Below, one piece after another: positions 16,947-26,564 of a stretch of 64,000 nucleotides of DNA. The DNA lies in assembly GCF_002994635.1 (NCBI RefSeq), contig NZ_PVNL01000015.1:62001-126000 (forward strand). The letters are read 5' to 3'. Position 1 is the stretch's first letter. Every line of letters starts with the position of its first letter. Source of the DNA: Enhygromyxa salina (GTDB lineage: Bacteria; Myxococcota_A; Polyangia; Nannocystales; Nannocystaceae). A program made the translations under genes and the position numbers. Under the pieces are notes generated by a model. It did no database searches, was not told the origin of the DNA, and saw only the letters and a list, made by a program, of their open reading frames with translations.

Positions 16947-17939
16947 ATGTCGCGTGACCGTCAGCCACTCGAAGATCGAGACCGACCGCTCACCCGCCGC
17001 GCGTGGCTGCGCGGTGGGCTGTCCGCGGCGCTGCTGAGCCCGCTGATGGGCTGGCCCCGCAAGGTCGAGGCGGCCGAAGAGAAGCTGCTCGAGCAAGCGA
17101 CCAGCGAATACAACACGATCATGGTGACCGAGCGCGGCTCGATCCGGACCATGTACTTCGTGGTCGACGGGACCCGCTACATCGAGTCCCGCAAGGACAT
17201 GGACCACCCCAACAGCCTCGACCTCGACTACTCGCGCACGATGATGGCCGGGTTCTTGGTCCAGCCCGCGCCCAAGCGGTTCATGATGATGGGCCTCGGT
17301 GGCGGGCAGATCTCCAACTACCTGTTCGAGCGGTTCCCCGAGCTCGAGATCGACGCGGTCGACATCGATCCCGAGGTCGTCCGGCTCGCGCACCAGTACT
17401 TCGACGTGCCCAAGCACCCGCGCTACCGGACCCACGTCGGCGACGGTCGGCTGTTCATCGAGAACGCCAAGCAGCCCTGGGACCAGATCATGCTCGACGC
17501 GTTCCGCGGGGTGTTCGTGCCCTACCACCTCAAGACCCGCGAGGCCTACGCGGCGTGCCTCGCCAAGCTGACGCCGACCGGCGTCGTGGTGGCCAACCTT
17601 CACAACCTCACGCGGATGTACCCGCATGATCGGCAGACGCTCGCGGCCGTGTTCCCGCACCGCTACTCGTTCGTGTCGGAGAGCGGCAACCAGACCACCT
17701 TCGTGGCCTCGGCCTCACCCGAGCGGGTCGGCGCCTACGAGATCCGCAGCAACGCGCGCGCGGTCGCGGATCGGTTCGACTTTGACACCCTGGGCCTGAC
17801 CGCCCGCTATTACATGCGCACGGACTGGGACACGGAGTCCGCCATGCTCACCGACGACTTTGATCCGGCAGAGCTCGAGTCGGCGGCCCAGCGTCACAAC
17901 ACGACCTGCATCGCGGGCTGTGCGTACCCGGCTCAGTAG
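16947..17939 (+). CDS. Spermidine-synthase-like methyltransferase-fold protein with Tat signal
   Basis: The 330-aa protein begins with a twin-arginine signal peptide (LTRRAWLRGGLSAALLSPLMG, residues about 15-35), so export in folded form is predicted. The rest has the polyamine-synthase Rossmann fold: MMMGLGGGQISNYL (nucleotide-binding loop), EIDAVDIDPEVV, and DGRLFIENA with ILMLDAF-type strand text. It may be a periplasmic aminopropyltransferase-like or SAM-binding enzyme; the substrate is unknown. Related fused or exported spermidine-synthase homologues occur in bacteria. It is followed by a strong terminator. Confidence 0.82.
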   Translation: MSRDRQPLEDRDRPLTRRAWLRGGLSAALLSPLMGWPRKVEAAEEKLLEQATSEYNTIMVTERGSIRTMYFVVDGTRYIESRKDMDHPNSLDLDYSRTMMAGFLVQPAPKRFMMMGLGGGQISNYLFERFPELEIDAVDIDPEVVRLAHQYFDVPKHPRYRTHVGDGRLFIENAKQPWDQIMLDAFRGVFVPYHLKTREAYAACLAKLTPTGVVVANLHNLTRMYPHDRQTLAAVFPHRYSFVSESGNQTTFVASASPERVGAYEIRSNARAVADRFDFDTLGLTARYYMRTDWDTESAMLTDDFDPAELESAAQRHNTTCIAGCAYPAQ

Positions 17940-17955
17940 CTGCAGCGCAAAAGAA

Positions 17956-17989
17956 GAAAGCCTTGAATGGCGGACCATTCAAGGCTTTC
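17956..17989. terminator. Strong intrinsic terminator
   Basis: A perfect 15-bp stem, from GAAAGCCTTGAATGG (17956-17970) to CCATTCAAGGCTTTC (17975-17989), with a 4-nt loop. It starts 16 bp after the spermidine-synthase-like stop and is flanked by A and T runs, so it can work in both directions. The tRNA-Asp transcript comes from the other side. Confidence 0.85.
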
Positions 17990-17991
17990 TT

Positions 17992-18068
17992 TGGCGGGGC
18001 GGACGGGACTCGAACCCGCGACCTTCGGCGTGACAGGCCGACGTTATAACCGACTTAACTACCGCCCC
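17992..18068 (-). tRNA. tRNA-Asp (anticodon GTC), CCA encoded
   Basis: The minus-strand cloverleaf has acceptor GGGGCGG/CCGCCCC, an anticodon loop CTGTCAC with GTC, a T-loop TTCGAGT and discriminator G. The 3' CCA is encoded at 17992-17994. It reads GAC/GAT. It lies 3 bp from the terminator hairpin. Confidence 0.96.
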
Positions 18069-18186
18069 TCAGGTCTTGTTGGAGCCGGGATTCTGTTGGA
18101 TGGCATCGGTGATGTCAAGCATCGATCGCCTCTCAAATTTGGGCTGAGCTCGATCGCTCGCTCACATGCACGGCCGACGCCCAGCG

Positions 18187-19101
18187 TCACGCACGCAGAT
18201 CGGCGATCGGCTTGCCGTTTGCGCTGGGCCCATGGACCCGCACCGCTCGCGGGTACAAGCGGGCGCCAAAGCCCTCGACCCAGTCGATCACTTGCTCGGG
18301 TCGAGCGCAGCTGGGCATGGACTCGATCGCTTGATCGAGCAGGGCCCGCAAGCGCTCGAGCGCGCCGTCGATGCCAAGGGTGAGACACGCGTTGGGCCGA
18401 TCGTGGGCCATGTCCTGGCCGACCGGCTTGCCGAGGCTGGTCTCGTCGTCGAGGGTGTCGCGCAGGTCATCGGCGACCTGGTAGGCCTCGCCGAGCCGAG
18501 CGCCGAACTTGCCCCACGACTCGGTGAGGCTCGCGCCTGCGCCGGACACCAAGGCCCCAGCCCGAGCGCCCGCTTCAAACAGCGCGCCGGTCTTGGCTTT
18601 GTGATAGGTCCGCAGGCCAACGCTCTGCTCGGACTCCCACGCTTGACCCGCGACCAGGCCACCACCCGCCCCGACACCACGCGCGATGCAGCGAACCAGG
18701 CGCGGCACCAGCACTGGCGACAGGCGGGCGCCGGCGATGACCTCGAAGGCGAGCACGATCAGCGCGTCGCCAGTCAGGACCGCGAGCTCCTCGCCAAACG
18801 CGGAGTGGACCGAGGGCCGCCCGCGCCGGACCGCGGCGTCGTCGAAGCAGGGCAGATCGTCATGGACCAGCGACCCGCAGTGCATCAGCTCGATCGCCGC
18901 CGCCACGTCAGCTTGGGCGTCGAGCTGGGTGTCGGCGCCGCAGGCCGCCGCGACACTCAGACACAGGTGGGGACGCAGGCGCGCACCGCCGGGAAACACT
19001 GCGTGTCGGATCGCAGCGCGCAGGCCCGGAGGCGTCGCAGGGGACTCGCAGTGCCGGAGGGCCCGCTTGAGGGCCATCTCGATCTGCTCCGAGCTGTGCA
19101 T
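18187..19101 (-). CDS. crtE: Geranylgeranyl diphosphate synthase-like polyprenyl synthetase (CrtE)
   Basis: Condenses isopentenyl diphosphate with allylic diphosphates to supply GGPP for carotenoids. The first Asp-rich motif is in HDDLPCFDDAAVRRG (about residues 80-94), and the second is YQVADDLRDTLDDETSLGK. FPGGARLRP gives the GGKR-type diphosphate-binding region. The open frame extends to a TTG at 19161, but I chose the ATG at 19101. This places the TTGACAAAGGTTG motif upstream of the gene; another ATG at 19077 has GGAG 9 nt ahead. It is divergent from crtD-crtC and clearly part of the carotenoid locus. Confidence 0.88.
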   Translation of the reverse strand: MHSSEQIEMALKRALRHCESPATPPGLRAAIRHAVFPGGARLRPHLCLSVAAACGADTQLDAQADVAAAIELMHCGSLVHDDLPCFDDAAVRRGRPSVHSAFGEELAVLTGDALIVLAFEVIAGARLSPVLVPRLVRCIARGVGAGGGLVAGQAWESEQSVGLRTYHKAKTGALFEAGARAGALVSGAGASLTESWGKFGARLGEAYQVADDLRDTLDDETSLGKPVGQDMAHDRPNACLTLGIDGALERLRALLDQAIESMPSCARPEQVIDWVEGFGARLYPRAVRVHGPSANGKPIADLRA

Positions 19102-19126
19102 CTCGCGGCCAGCCTGGCCCGACGTA

Positions 19127-19139
19127 CAACCTTTGTCAA
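19127..19139 (-). promoter_or_regulatory. Candidate shared crt operator/promoter motif upstream of crtE
   Basis: On the minus strand this reads TTGACAAAGGTTG, one mismatch from TTGTCAAAGGTTG upstream of crtI (23541-23553). It lies 25 bp before the chosen crtE start. It includes a consensus -35 hexamer (TTGACA), but no matching -10 is seen, so an operator role is as likely. Confidence 0.45.
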
Positions 19140-19165
19140 TCTGAGGGCGGCGTTCGTTCAAACCC

Positions 19166-19195
19166 TGGACACCCTTGCTCGCGAGTGGTTACGGT
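19166..19195 (+). promoter_or_regulatory. Predicted crtDC promoter
   Basis: TGGACA (19166-19171) and TACGGT (19190-19195) have an 18-bp spacer. A start near 19202 would give a leader of about 25 nt with GGGAGGT (19217-19223) just before the GTG at 19227. Confidence 0.45.
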
Positions 19196-19226
19196 CGAGG
19201 TTGAGGCCTGATGATCGGGAGGTCAG

Positions 19227-20822
19227 GTGGTCAGAGACCCACGTGTGGGCATGAGCGCGCCGGGCACTGTAGCAGAGAATCGAGCGGTCGTCGTCATCGG
19301 TGGGGGCGTTGGTGGATTGTCGGCGGCCATCCAGGCAGCGGCGCTGGGATGTCGGGTGACCTTGCTCGAACGTGGCGCGCGTGTCGGCGGAAAGCTGCGC
19401 GAGCTCGAGGTCGCCGGACGAGCGATCGACTCGGGCCCGACCGTGATGACGATGCGCTGGGCTTTCGATCAGTTGTTTGCCGCTGCGAGCAAGCGGCTGG
19501 CCGACTACGTCGACCTGATCCCGCTCGAGGTCCTGGCCCGCCACGCGTGGCCCGACGGTGGCCGGCTGGATCTATTCGCAGAGATCGAGGCCACTGCGAG
19601 CGCGATCACAAGCTTCGCCGGGCCCGACGACGCCGCGGGGTATCGGCGCTTTTGCGCACACACCGAGCGCATCTACGCGATCGTCGAGCAGCCCTTCTTG
19701 CGGTCGGAGCGGCCCAGCGTGTCGTCGGTGGTGACCGCGAAAGGCCTGCGCGGTGCGCTGGAGTTCGCCGGCATCGACTGGCACCGATCGATGTGGCGGG
19801 CGCTGTCGAGCTTCTTTCCGGATACCCGGTTGCGCCAGCTGTTTGGCCGCTACGCGACCTACTACGGATCATCACCCTTTCGTTGCCCGGCAACCCTCAA
19901 CTTGATCGCGCATGTCGAGCGCGCGGGCGTGTGGCGGGTCGGCGGGGGCATGTATCGACTCGCCGAGGCGCTCGCGCAGGTCGGGACGGAGCTCGGGATC
20001 GAGCTGCGCACCGACTGCGAGGTGGGCCGTGTGATCGTCGCAGATGGGCGCGCGGTCGCAGTCGAGCTGGTCTCGGGTGAGCGGATCGACGCCGACGCGG
20101 TCGTGGTCAACGCGGCCCCCCAAGCGCTGGATGAAGGTCGACTGGGCGCCGAGCTGCGCGGCTGCGTCAACTACGAGCGTGGCGCCGCGCGGTCGCTCTC
20201 GGCCGTGACCTGGTCCGCGTGCGCGCGCACCCGCGGGTTTCCGCTGGCGCACCACAACGTGTTTTTTTCGGCCGACTACCCCGCGGAGTTTCGGTCGCTC
20301 GAGCGCGGCGAGCTGATCGACCAGCCGACAATCTATGTATGCGCTCAAGATCGCCTGGACGCGGTCGAGCCGCTGGATGCAACGCCCGACTGGTCCGAGC
20401 CCGAGCGCCTGTTGATCCTGGTCAACGCGCCCGCGCGCGGTGACGAAGATCCGTGGACGAACGCCGAGCTCGACGCGCTCGAGCGGCGCACCTTCGCGGC
20501 CCTGCGCGCGGCCGGGCTCGAGCTCGAGATGATCGAGCAGGTCCGCACCAGCCCAACGCAATTCGAGCGGTTGTTCCCGGCCACGGGCGGCGCGCTCTAT
20601 GGGTTTGCGACCCACGCCATGATGGCGCCGTTTCGACGGCCGCGGGCGCGCGCCAACATCGAGCGACTGTATCTGGCAGGCGGCGGCGCCCACCCTGGCG
20701 CCGGGATCCCGATGGTCTGCCTGAGCGGCCAGATCGCCGGGCGAGCCGCCGCCGAGGATCTGGGTATCGGTCTGGGTATGAACTCGGGTGCGAATCCGAG
20801 TGCGGGTGAGCGAGCGCGATGA
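19227..20822 (+). CDS. crtD: Carotenoid 3,4-desaturase, CrtD-type phytoene-desaturase family
   Basis: FAD-dependent carotenoid desaturase. The dinucleotide-binding motif VVVIGGGVGGLSAA lies near residue 22, RVGGKLRELEVAGRAIDSGPTV follows, and the C-terminal family signature AGGGAHPGAGIPM(V) is near residue 490. Its direct coupling to crtC (ATGA overlap) and its divergence from CrtI indicate the hydroxyneurosporene/1-hydroxycarotenoid 3,4-desaturase role. The GTG at 19227 follows GGGAGGT by 3 nt; the ATG at 19251 is an alternative nearer the conserved domain but lacks a ribosome binding site. Substrate assignment is by context. Confidence 0.87.
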   Translation: MVRDPRVGMSAPGTVAENRAVVVIGGGVGGLSAAIQAAALGCRVTLLERGARVGGKLRELEVAGRAIDSGPTVMTMRWAFDQLFAAASKRLADYVDLIPLEVLARHAWPDGGRLDLFAEIEATASAITSFAGPDDAAGYRRFCAHTERIYAIVEQPFLRSERPSVSSVVTAKGLRGALEFAGIDWHRSMWRALSSFFPDTRLRQLFGRYATYYGSSPFRCPATLNLIAHVERAGVWRVGGGMYRLAEALAQVGTELGIELRTDCEVGRVIVADGRAVAVELVSGERIDADAVVVNAAPQALDEGRLGAELRGCVNYERGAARSLSAVTWSACARTRGFPLAHHNVFFSADYPAEFRSLERGELIDQPTIYVCAQDRLDAVEPLDATPDWSEPERLLILVNAPARGDEDPWTNAELDALERRTFAALRAAGLELEMIEQVRTSPTQFERLFPATGGALYGFATHAMMAPFRRPRARANIERLYLAGGGAHPGAGIPMVCLSGQIAGRAAAEDLGIGLGMNSGANPSAGERAR

Positions 20823-21805
20823 TCCCGGATCCGACGCCGCTGCGCTTCGACACCCCGGTCGCCCCGGGCGGCTACGCGTGGTGGTACCTCGACGGAGTCT
20901 CCGACGACGGCGCGCTGGGCTTCACGATCATCTTGTTCGTCGGCTCGGTGTTCTCGCCTCGCTATGCCAGGGCAAGGGCGCGGGGACCCGCCGCCGACCC
21001 CGAGCAACACTGCGCGGTCAACCTCGCGATCTATGACGCCAAGCAGCGCACGCGCGTGTGGGCGCTGACCGAGCACGGTCAATTCGCCCGCGACGCCGAG
21101 CACCTGCGCGTCGGCGCAAGCACGATCCGCTGGCACGACGACGGATCGCTGGTGGTCGAGATCGACGAGCGACGCACGAAATTCTTCGGCCGCCGCGGCG
21201 CCCCGCTGCGCGGGCGGGTGCGACTGCGCCCGGCCGCGATGTTTGGTCCCCGCGTCGAGCTCGATCACTGGCGCGCGCAGCCTCGCCATCGCTGGTACCC
21301 CGTCGCCCCCCATGCGCGCGTGGACTTCGAGTTTGATCAGCCCGCGCTGAGCTTCTCGGGCTCGGGCTATCACGACGTCAACGAGGGCGACGAGGCGCTG
21401 GAGGCCGCGTTCGACTCGTGGAGCTGGTCTCGCTGCGAGCTCGGTCGCGAGAGCGTGATCCTCTATGACGTGGTCGCCTCCAACGGGGTCGCGCACGCTC
21501 GGGCGTGGCGCTTCAACCCGGCCGACCCCGCACCCACGATCGAGGTGATCCCCGAGACTGCGTTCGGCCCAGCCCAGGCGCTGGCGACCACGCGCTGGGG
21601 GGTCGCGCGATCGATCCGCAGTGATCCAGGCCACACTCCCCGGCTGCTGCACACGCTCGAGGACACGCCGTTCTACTCGCGCAATTTGGTCGAGGTGCAG
21701 TACGGCGGGCGCCCGGCTACGGCCGTGCACGAGTCGCTGTCGCTGCGCCGGTTCGCGGCCGCTTGGGTGCGCGGGCTGCTGCCCTTCAAGATCGCGACCG
21801 ACTGA
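20819..21805 (+). CDS. crtC: Carotenoid 1,2-hydratase (CrtC, hydroxyneurosporene synthase)
   Basis: Adds water to the terminal double bond of neurosporene/lycopene-type carotenes to give tertiary hydroxyl end groups. Family landmarks are the N-terminal GGYAWWYLDGVSDDG, the FFGRRGAPLRGRV region, and GSGYHDVNEGDEALE with FDSWSWSR, the CrtC signature region. The length, 328 aa, is normal. It overlaps the crtD stop by 4 bp and converges with the secreted-protein gene, with 8 bp between the stops. Confidence 0.9.
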   Translation: MIPDPTPLRFDTPVAPGGYAWWYLDGVSDDGALGFTIILFVGSVFSPRYARARARGPAADPEQHCAVNLAIYDAKQRTRVWALTEHGQFARDAEHLRVGASTIRWHDDGSLVVEIDERRTKFFGRRGAPLRGRVRLRPAAMFGPRVELDHWRAQPRHRWYPVAPHARVDFEFDQPALSFSGSGYHDVNEGDEALEAAFDSWSWSRCELGRESVILYDVVASNGVAHARAWRFNPADPAPTIEVIPETAFGPAQALATTRWGVARSIRSDPGHTPRLLHTLEDTPFYSRNLVEVQYGGRPATAVHESLSLRRFAAAWVRGLLPFKIATD

Positions 21806-21813
21806 TCTCGACC

Positions 21814-22533
21814 CTATTTGGCCGACACCGGCCAGCCCGCGTCGAGCAGCGACTGACAGGTCTCGTTGGCCTTGATCTTGGTGTAGCGAAAGCTGCCCTT
21901 GCTGCGCTCGTAGCTGTCCTTCGCCATCCCGGCGAGGCACTTGGTATCGGCGCCCAAGATCTTCTGCCGCACGCTGAGGGTGACCTCGCCGTAGATCGGC
22001 GTGCCCTGGTCGTCGCCGAAGGCCCGGGCGTTGGTCGTGGTCTTGTTGGTCACGTGCAGGTTGCCGCTGCACACGGGCGCGTCGACGTACACGCGCATCC
22101 CGGGCTCACCGTCGTCGTCGATGTCTTCCTCGCCCCAGTTCACGGTGCCGGTCATCGTGAAGTGAGGGGTGCCCTCGACCCGCTCGAACACCAAGCTCGA
22201 GTCGGGGAGCGCGTTGACGTCGACGTAGACCTTGACCCCGCCGATGTCGGCATAGTTGACCTTGCAGGCCCGCTGGTCGATCTCGATCGCGTGGTCCGAG
22301 CGGCGCACGCGGGCCAGTGTGTAGGTGTCCATGCGGGTCTGCAGAGTCCCGAGCACGGGGACCTCGCGGGTGCCATACACGACCTGATGACCCGCCCAGT
22401 GCTCGGTCCTGACCGGCGCGGACTGGCTGTCATCGGTGGCGGCCGCGAGCTGGCCGGACGCGACGACAGCCGGGGACAAGCCAGAGATCAGCGGAGAGCT
22501 GAGCAACACGGCGCTCAAGGTGGCGAAGATCAA
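21814..22533 (-). CDS. Secreted protein of unknown function, 239 aa
   Basis: A hydrophobic N-terminus (about residues 1-28, IFATLSAVLLSSPLISGLSPAVVA) acts as a probable signal peptide, though it lacks basic n-region residues. The mature part is a beta-rich domain (GTLQTRMDTYTLARVRRSDHAIEI..., GVKVYVDVNALPDSS, HFTMTGTVNW) with four cysteines. The only suitable start is a TTG at 22533, 7 nt after the carH stop, with AGGGGA overlapping the end of carH. It therefore appears translationally linked to carH although it does not look like a carotenoid enzyme. Confidence 0.68.
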   Translation of the reverse strand: MIFATLSAVLLSSPLISGLSPAVVASGQLAAATDDSQSAPVRTEHWAGHQVVYGTREVPVLGTLQTRMDTYTLARVRRSDHAIEIDQRACKVNYADIGGVKVYVDVNALPDSSLVFERVEGTPHFTMTGTVNWGEEDIDDDGEPGMRVYVDAPVCSGNLHVTNKTTTNARAFGDDQGTPIYGEVTLSVRQKILGADTKCLAGMAKDSYERSKGSFRYTKIKANETCQSLLDAGWPVSAK

Positions 22534-22540
22534 AGTTGGT

Positions 22541-23482
22541 TCATCCCCTGCGTGCGCGCTTTGCTGACCCGGATCCGGTAGTGGCCTCGTCGACCAACGA
22601 CTCGACCTGATCCAGCGGTTGCGTGCCGACGACCATACCGCCGGAAGCTTCAACCATCTCGCGAAGATGATCAGATCCCGCGCCCCCGACGATCCAGGGC
22701 ACACTCTGGGCGGCCTCGGCGTAGGCGTCGACCAACTCACGCCCGCGGTGGGCGGGGAGCTCCGTCGACACCGACAGCCCCACCAGCGCGGACTGTATGC
22801 TCTCGACCGCATGGCGGATCGCCGACGGCGGGGTCCGTGCGCCGAGCACGAGCGGCCGAAATCCCCACTGGACCAGGGCGAACGCCACCCCGTAGAGTGG
22901 GAGCGCGTGCTCTTCGTCCGCGAAGCAGGCCAGGACCACCTCCGGGGCCGAGCTCGCGGGATCCACGAGCCGCAACATGTCCCGCGAGGCACCGAGCATC
23001 GCCTCGGTGGCCATGTGCTCCTGGGCCACGGAGAAGCTGCCCTCGTGCCAGCGATCGCCGACGGTCCGCATGGTCGGCCCAAGCACCCGCTCGAACACGG
23101 TGAACGCCGAGCCGAGGAACATCACGCTGCGGACCGCTCGCTCGACCCCGCGCGGGTCGAAGTCCTCGATCGCCGCCAAGATCGCTTCACACCCGCGGGC
23201 GTAGGGGTCGGCGTCGACCGGCGTCTTGCTCGCGGTCTGCTCGCGCTGGATCACCCGCGCGGCCTCGGCGGGCGCCATGCCACCCTCGCACAGCTCCTTC
23301 AGCCGCCGGATCGCGCTGACGTCGTAGTCGCTGAACAGCCGGTACGACGCGTCGCTGCGCTCGGGCGACGGGATCCCGTAGCGGCGCTCCCACGCGCGCA
23401 GCGTGGCGGCGGGAACCCCGGTCATCTCTGCGACCGTCTGAATTCGATACTTACCCCGGTGGCTGGGGGTGGGGCTGGGCAT
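22541..23482 (-). CDS. carH: MerR-family regulator with cobalamin-binding domain (CarA/CarH-like)
   Basis: Light- or B12-responsive repressor type known to control carotenogenesis in Myxococcus and Thermus. Residues 11-80 form a MerR winged helix (YRIQTVAEMTGVPAATLRAW). The helical B12-binding subdomain has the W-x9-EH signature (W145, E155, H156), typical of adenosylcobalamin photoreceptors. The following Rossmann domain has E190-E191-H192-A193-L194-P195 where family members usually show ExHxxG. H192 is the candidate lower axial cobalt ligand. It is divergent from crtI; the 103-bp gap holds inverted repeats that may be its operator. Another member of the MerR-B12 family is possible. Confidence 0.87.
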   Translation of the reverse strand: MPSPTPSHRGKYRIQTVAEMTGVPAATLRAWERRYGIPSPERSDASYRLFSDYDVSAIRRLKELCEGGMAPAEAARVIQREQTASKTPVDADPYARGCEAILAAIEDFDPRGVERAVRSVMFLGSAFTVFERVLGPTMRTVGDRWHEGSFSVAQEHMATEAMLGASRDMLRLVDPASSAPEVVLACFADEEHALPLYGVAFALVQWGFRPLVLGARTPPSAIRHAVESIQSALVGLSVSTELPAHRGRELVDAYAEAAQSVPWIVGGAGSDHLREMVEASGGMVVGTQPLDQVESLVDEATTGSGSAKRARRG

Positions 23483-23519
23483 GAGCTTGGCTCCAAATCG
23501 AGCGGCAGTTTCAGGCTAT

Positions 23520-23558
23520 GACAAGCACGCGAACCAAGACTTGTCAAAGGTTGGTTCA
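23520..23558. promoter_or_regulatory. Candidate CarH operator between carH and crtI
   Basis: Two overlapping interrupted inverted repeats occur: GACAAG (23520-23525) with CTTGTC (23540-23545), and GAACCAA (23531-23537) with TTGGTTC (23551-23557). TTGTCAAAGGTTG at 23541-23553 matches the motif upstream of crtE at 12 of 13 positions. The position, in the carH-crtI divergent gap, is right for an autoregulated operator. Confidence 0.5.
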
Positions 23559-23585
23559 GCAAGAGCCCAAAACACGCCAAGGATC

Positions 23586-25123
23586 ATGCAAACCTTGAAC
23601 ACAAGTAGTTCAGACGCCAAGCCTCACGCGCTGGTGATCGGCAGCGGATTTGGGGGGCTGGCGGCCGCCGTTCGCCTGGGTGCCCGCGGGTACCGAGTGA
23701 CTGTCCTCGAGCGCCGCGACCAGGCCGGGGGCCGAGCGTACGTCTACCGACAAGACGGCTTCGTGTTCGACGGCGGGCCCACGGTGATCACCGCGCCGTT
23801 CTTGCTCGAGGAGCTGTGGGAGCTGTGTGGCAAGCGAATGGCCGACAGCATCGACATGCGCCCGGTCTCGCCGTTCTACCGGGTCCGGTTCCACGACGGG
23901 CAGGTGTTCGACTACCAGGGCGACGCCGAGGTGATGCGCGAGCAGATCCACGCGTTCAACCCGGACGACGTCGCCAACTACGAGCGCTTCTTGGCGATGT
24001 CCAAGCGGATCTTCGAGGTCGGGTTCGAGCAGCTCGCCGACGAGCCGTTCGGCAGCATCCTCGACATGCTGAAGATCACCCCGGCGATGATCCGGCTGCA
24101 GAGCTACCGCACGGTCTACAGCCTGGTCGCGCGCTACATCAAAGACGAGCGGCTGCGCCAGGTGTTCTCGTTTCACCCCTTGCTGGTCGGCGGCAACCCG
24201 TTCAAGACCACCTCGATCTACACCTTGATCGCGTTCTTGGAGCGCAAGTGGGGCGTGTACTTTCCAATGGGCGGGACCGGCACGCTGATCCAGGGTCTGG
24301 TCGAGCTGATCGAGGGCCAGGGCGGCGAGCTGCGCCTGAACACCGAGGTCGAGCAGATCACGGTCGAGGACGGACGCGCGAGCGGGGTCCGGCTGAAGTC
24401 AGGCGAGCAGATCAGCGCCGACATCGTGGTCTCCAACGCCGACTCGGCGTTTCTCTACAAGCACCTGGTGCCGGCCCAGTACCGGCGCCGCTGGACCGAC
24501 ACCAAGCTCGAGCGCACGCGCTACTCGATGAGCCTGTTCGTCTGGTACTTCGGGACCAAGCGCAAGTACGACGACGTCGCCCACCACACAATTTTACTCG
24601 GGCCGCGCTACCGCGGGCTGCTCGACGACATCTTCGAGCGCAAGGTGCTGGCCGAGGACTTCTCGCTGTACCTGCACCGGCCCACGGCCACGGACCCCGC
24701 GCTGGCCCCCGAGGGCAGCGACGCGTTCTATGTGCTGTCGCCCGTGCCTCACCTCGACAGCGGGACCGACTGGGAGCAAGAGCGCGAGCGCTACCGGGCC
24801 AAGATCTGCAAGTACCTGGCGGACACGATCATGCCGGGACTCGAGGACCAAGTGGTCAGCTCGCACATCCTCGATCCGATCGGCTTTCGCGACGAGCTGC
24901 TGTCGTTCAAGGGCGCGGCGTTCGGGGTCGAGCCGGTCCTGACCCAGAGCGCCTACTTTCGTCCGCACAACCGCAGCGAAGAGATCGACCGCCTGTACCT
25001 GGTTGGCGCGGGCACCCATCCGGGCGCGGGCGTGCCGGGGGTGTTGAGCTCGGCCAAGGTGCTCGAGAAGGTGATCCCCGACGCGCAGACCTTGATCGCC
25101 GAGGGGCTGCGGGCGCCGGCGAC

Positions 25124-25127
<4 letters not shown>
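23586..25127 (+). CDS. crtI: Phytoene desaturase (CrtI)
   Basis: FAD-dependent desaturase that converts phytoene to neurosporene/lycopene. The N-terminal motif ALVIGSGFGGLAAAVRLGARGY starts near residue 15, AGGRAYVYRQDGFVFDGGPTVITAP follows, and the C-terminal signature LVGAGTHPGAGVPGVLSS is near residue 475. The length, 513 aa, is typical. The ATG at 23586 follows AAGGATC weakly; in-frame upstream codons would run through the operator region. The stop overlaps the crtB start (ATGA), so CrtI and CrtB are coupled. Confidence 0.94.
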
Positions 25128-26093
<966 letters not shown>

Positions 26094-26122
<29 letters not shown>

Positions 26123-26504
26123 GCGCCTTCTTGGCCTTGGCCGCGCTTGGATCTTTCTCGATCTGTGCGTCCTCGCGCTCGATCTCCAGCATCAAGAAGG
26201 TCGCCGCGATCACCAGGATCACCAGGATGCTCAGCACCTGAAACGGCAGCGAGACCAGCGACAGCGTGCCGTCGGGCCCAGCGCGGCGACGCCGGAGCTT
26301 CTTCGACAGCTTGTCGTAAAAGTCCGGCGGGGCCTCGACATCGGGCAGCTCACGCACGACCGAGAGGATCTTCTGGAGATCCTCCATCTCGCGCCGGGCG
26401 TCGGGCGAGTCGTCCAGGTACTTCTGGAACGACTCCGCGTCACCACCCTCGAGCGCGTCGTCGAGGTAGGCGGTCATCAGCTCGGCGTTGGAGTCGGCGG
26501 CCAT
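26094..26504 (-). CDS. Putative anti-sigma factor, single-pass membrane protein
   Basis: 136 aa. The N-terminal about 80 residues have the helix layout of anti-sigma domains (ELMTAYLDDALEGGDAESFQKYLDDSPDARREMEDL), without the zinc-binding HxxxCxxC. A single membrane helix spans about residues 86-106 (FQVLSILVILVIAATFLML), and a short charged tail follows. It lies 60 bp downstream of the ECF sigma gene on the same strand, the usual sigma/anti-sigma order. The function is inferred mainly from context. Confidence 0.72.
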
Positions 26505-26564
26505 GGTGTTGGGTGCTCGGTTAACTTTAGACCGGGAGTCCGTCAGGTAAAGGGGATTTTGGTC

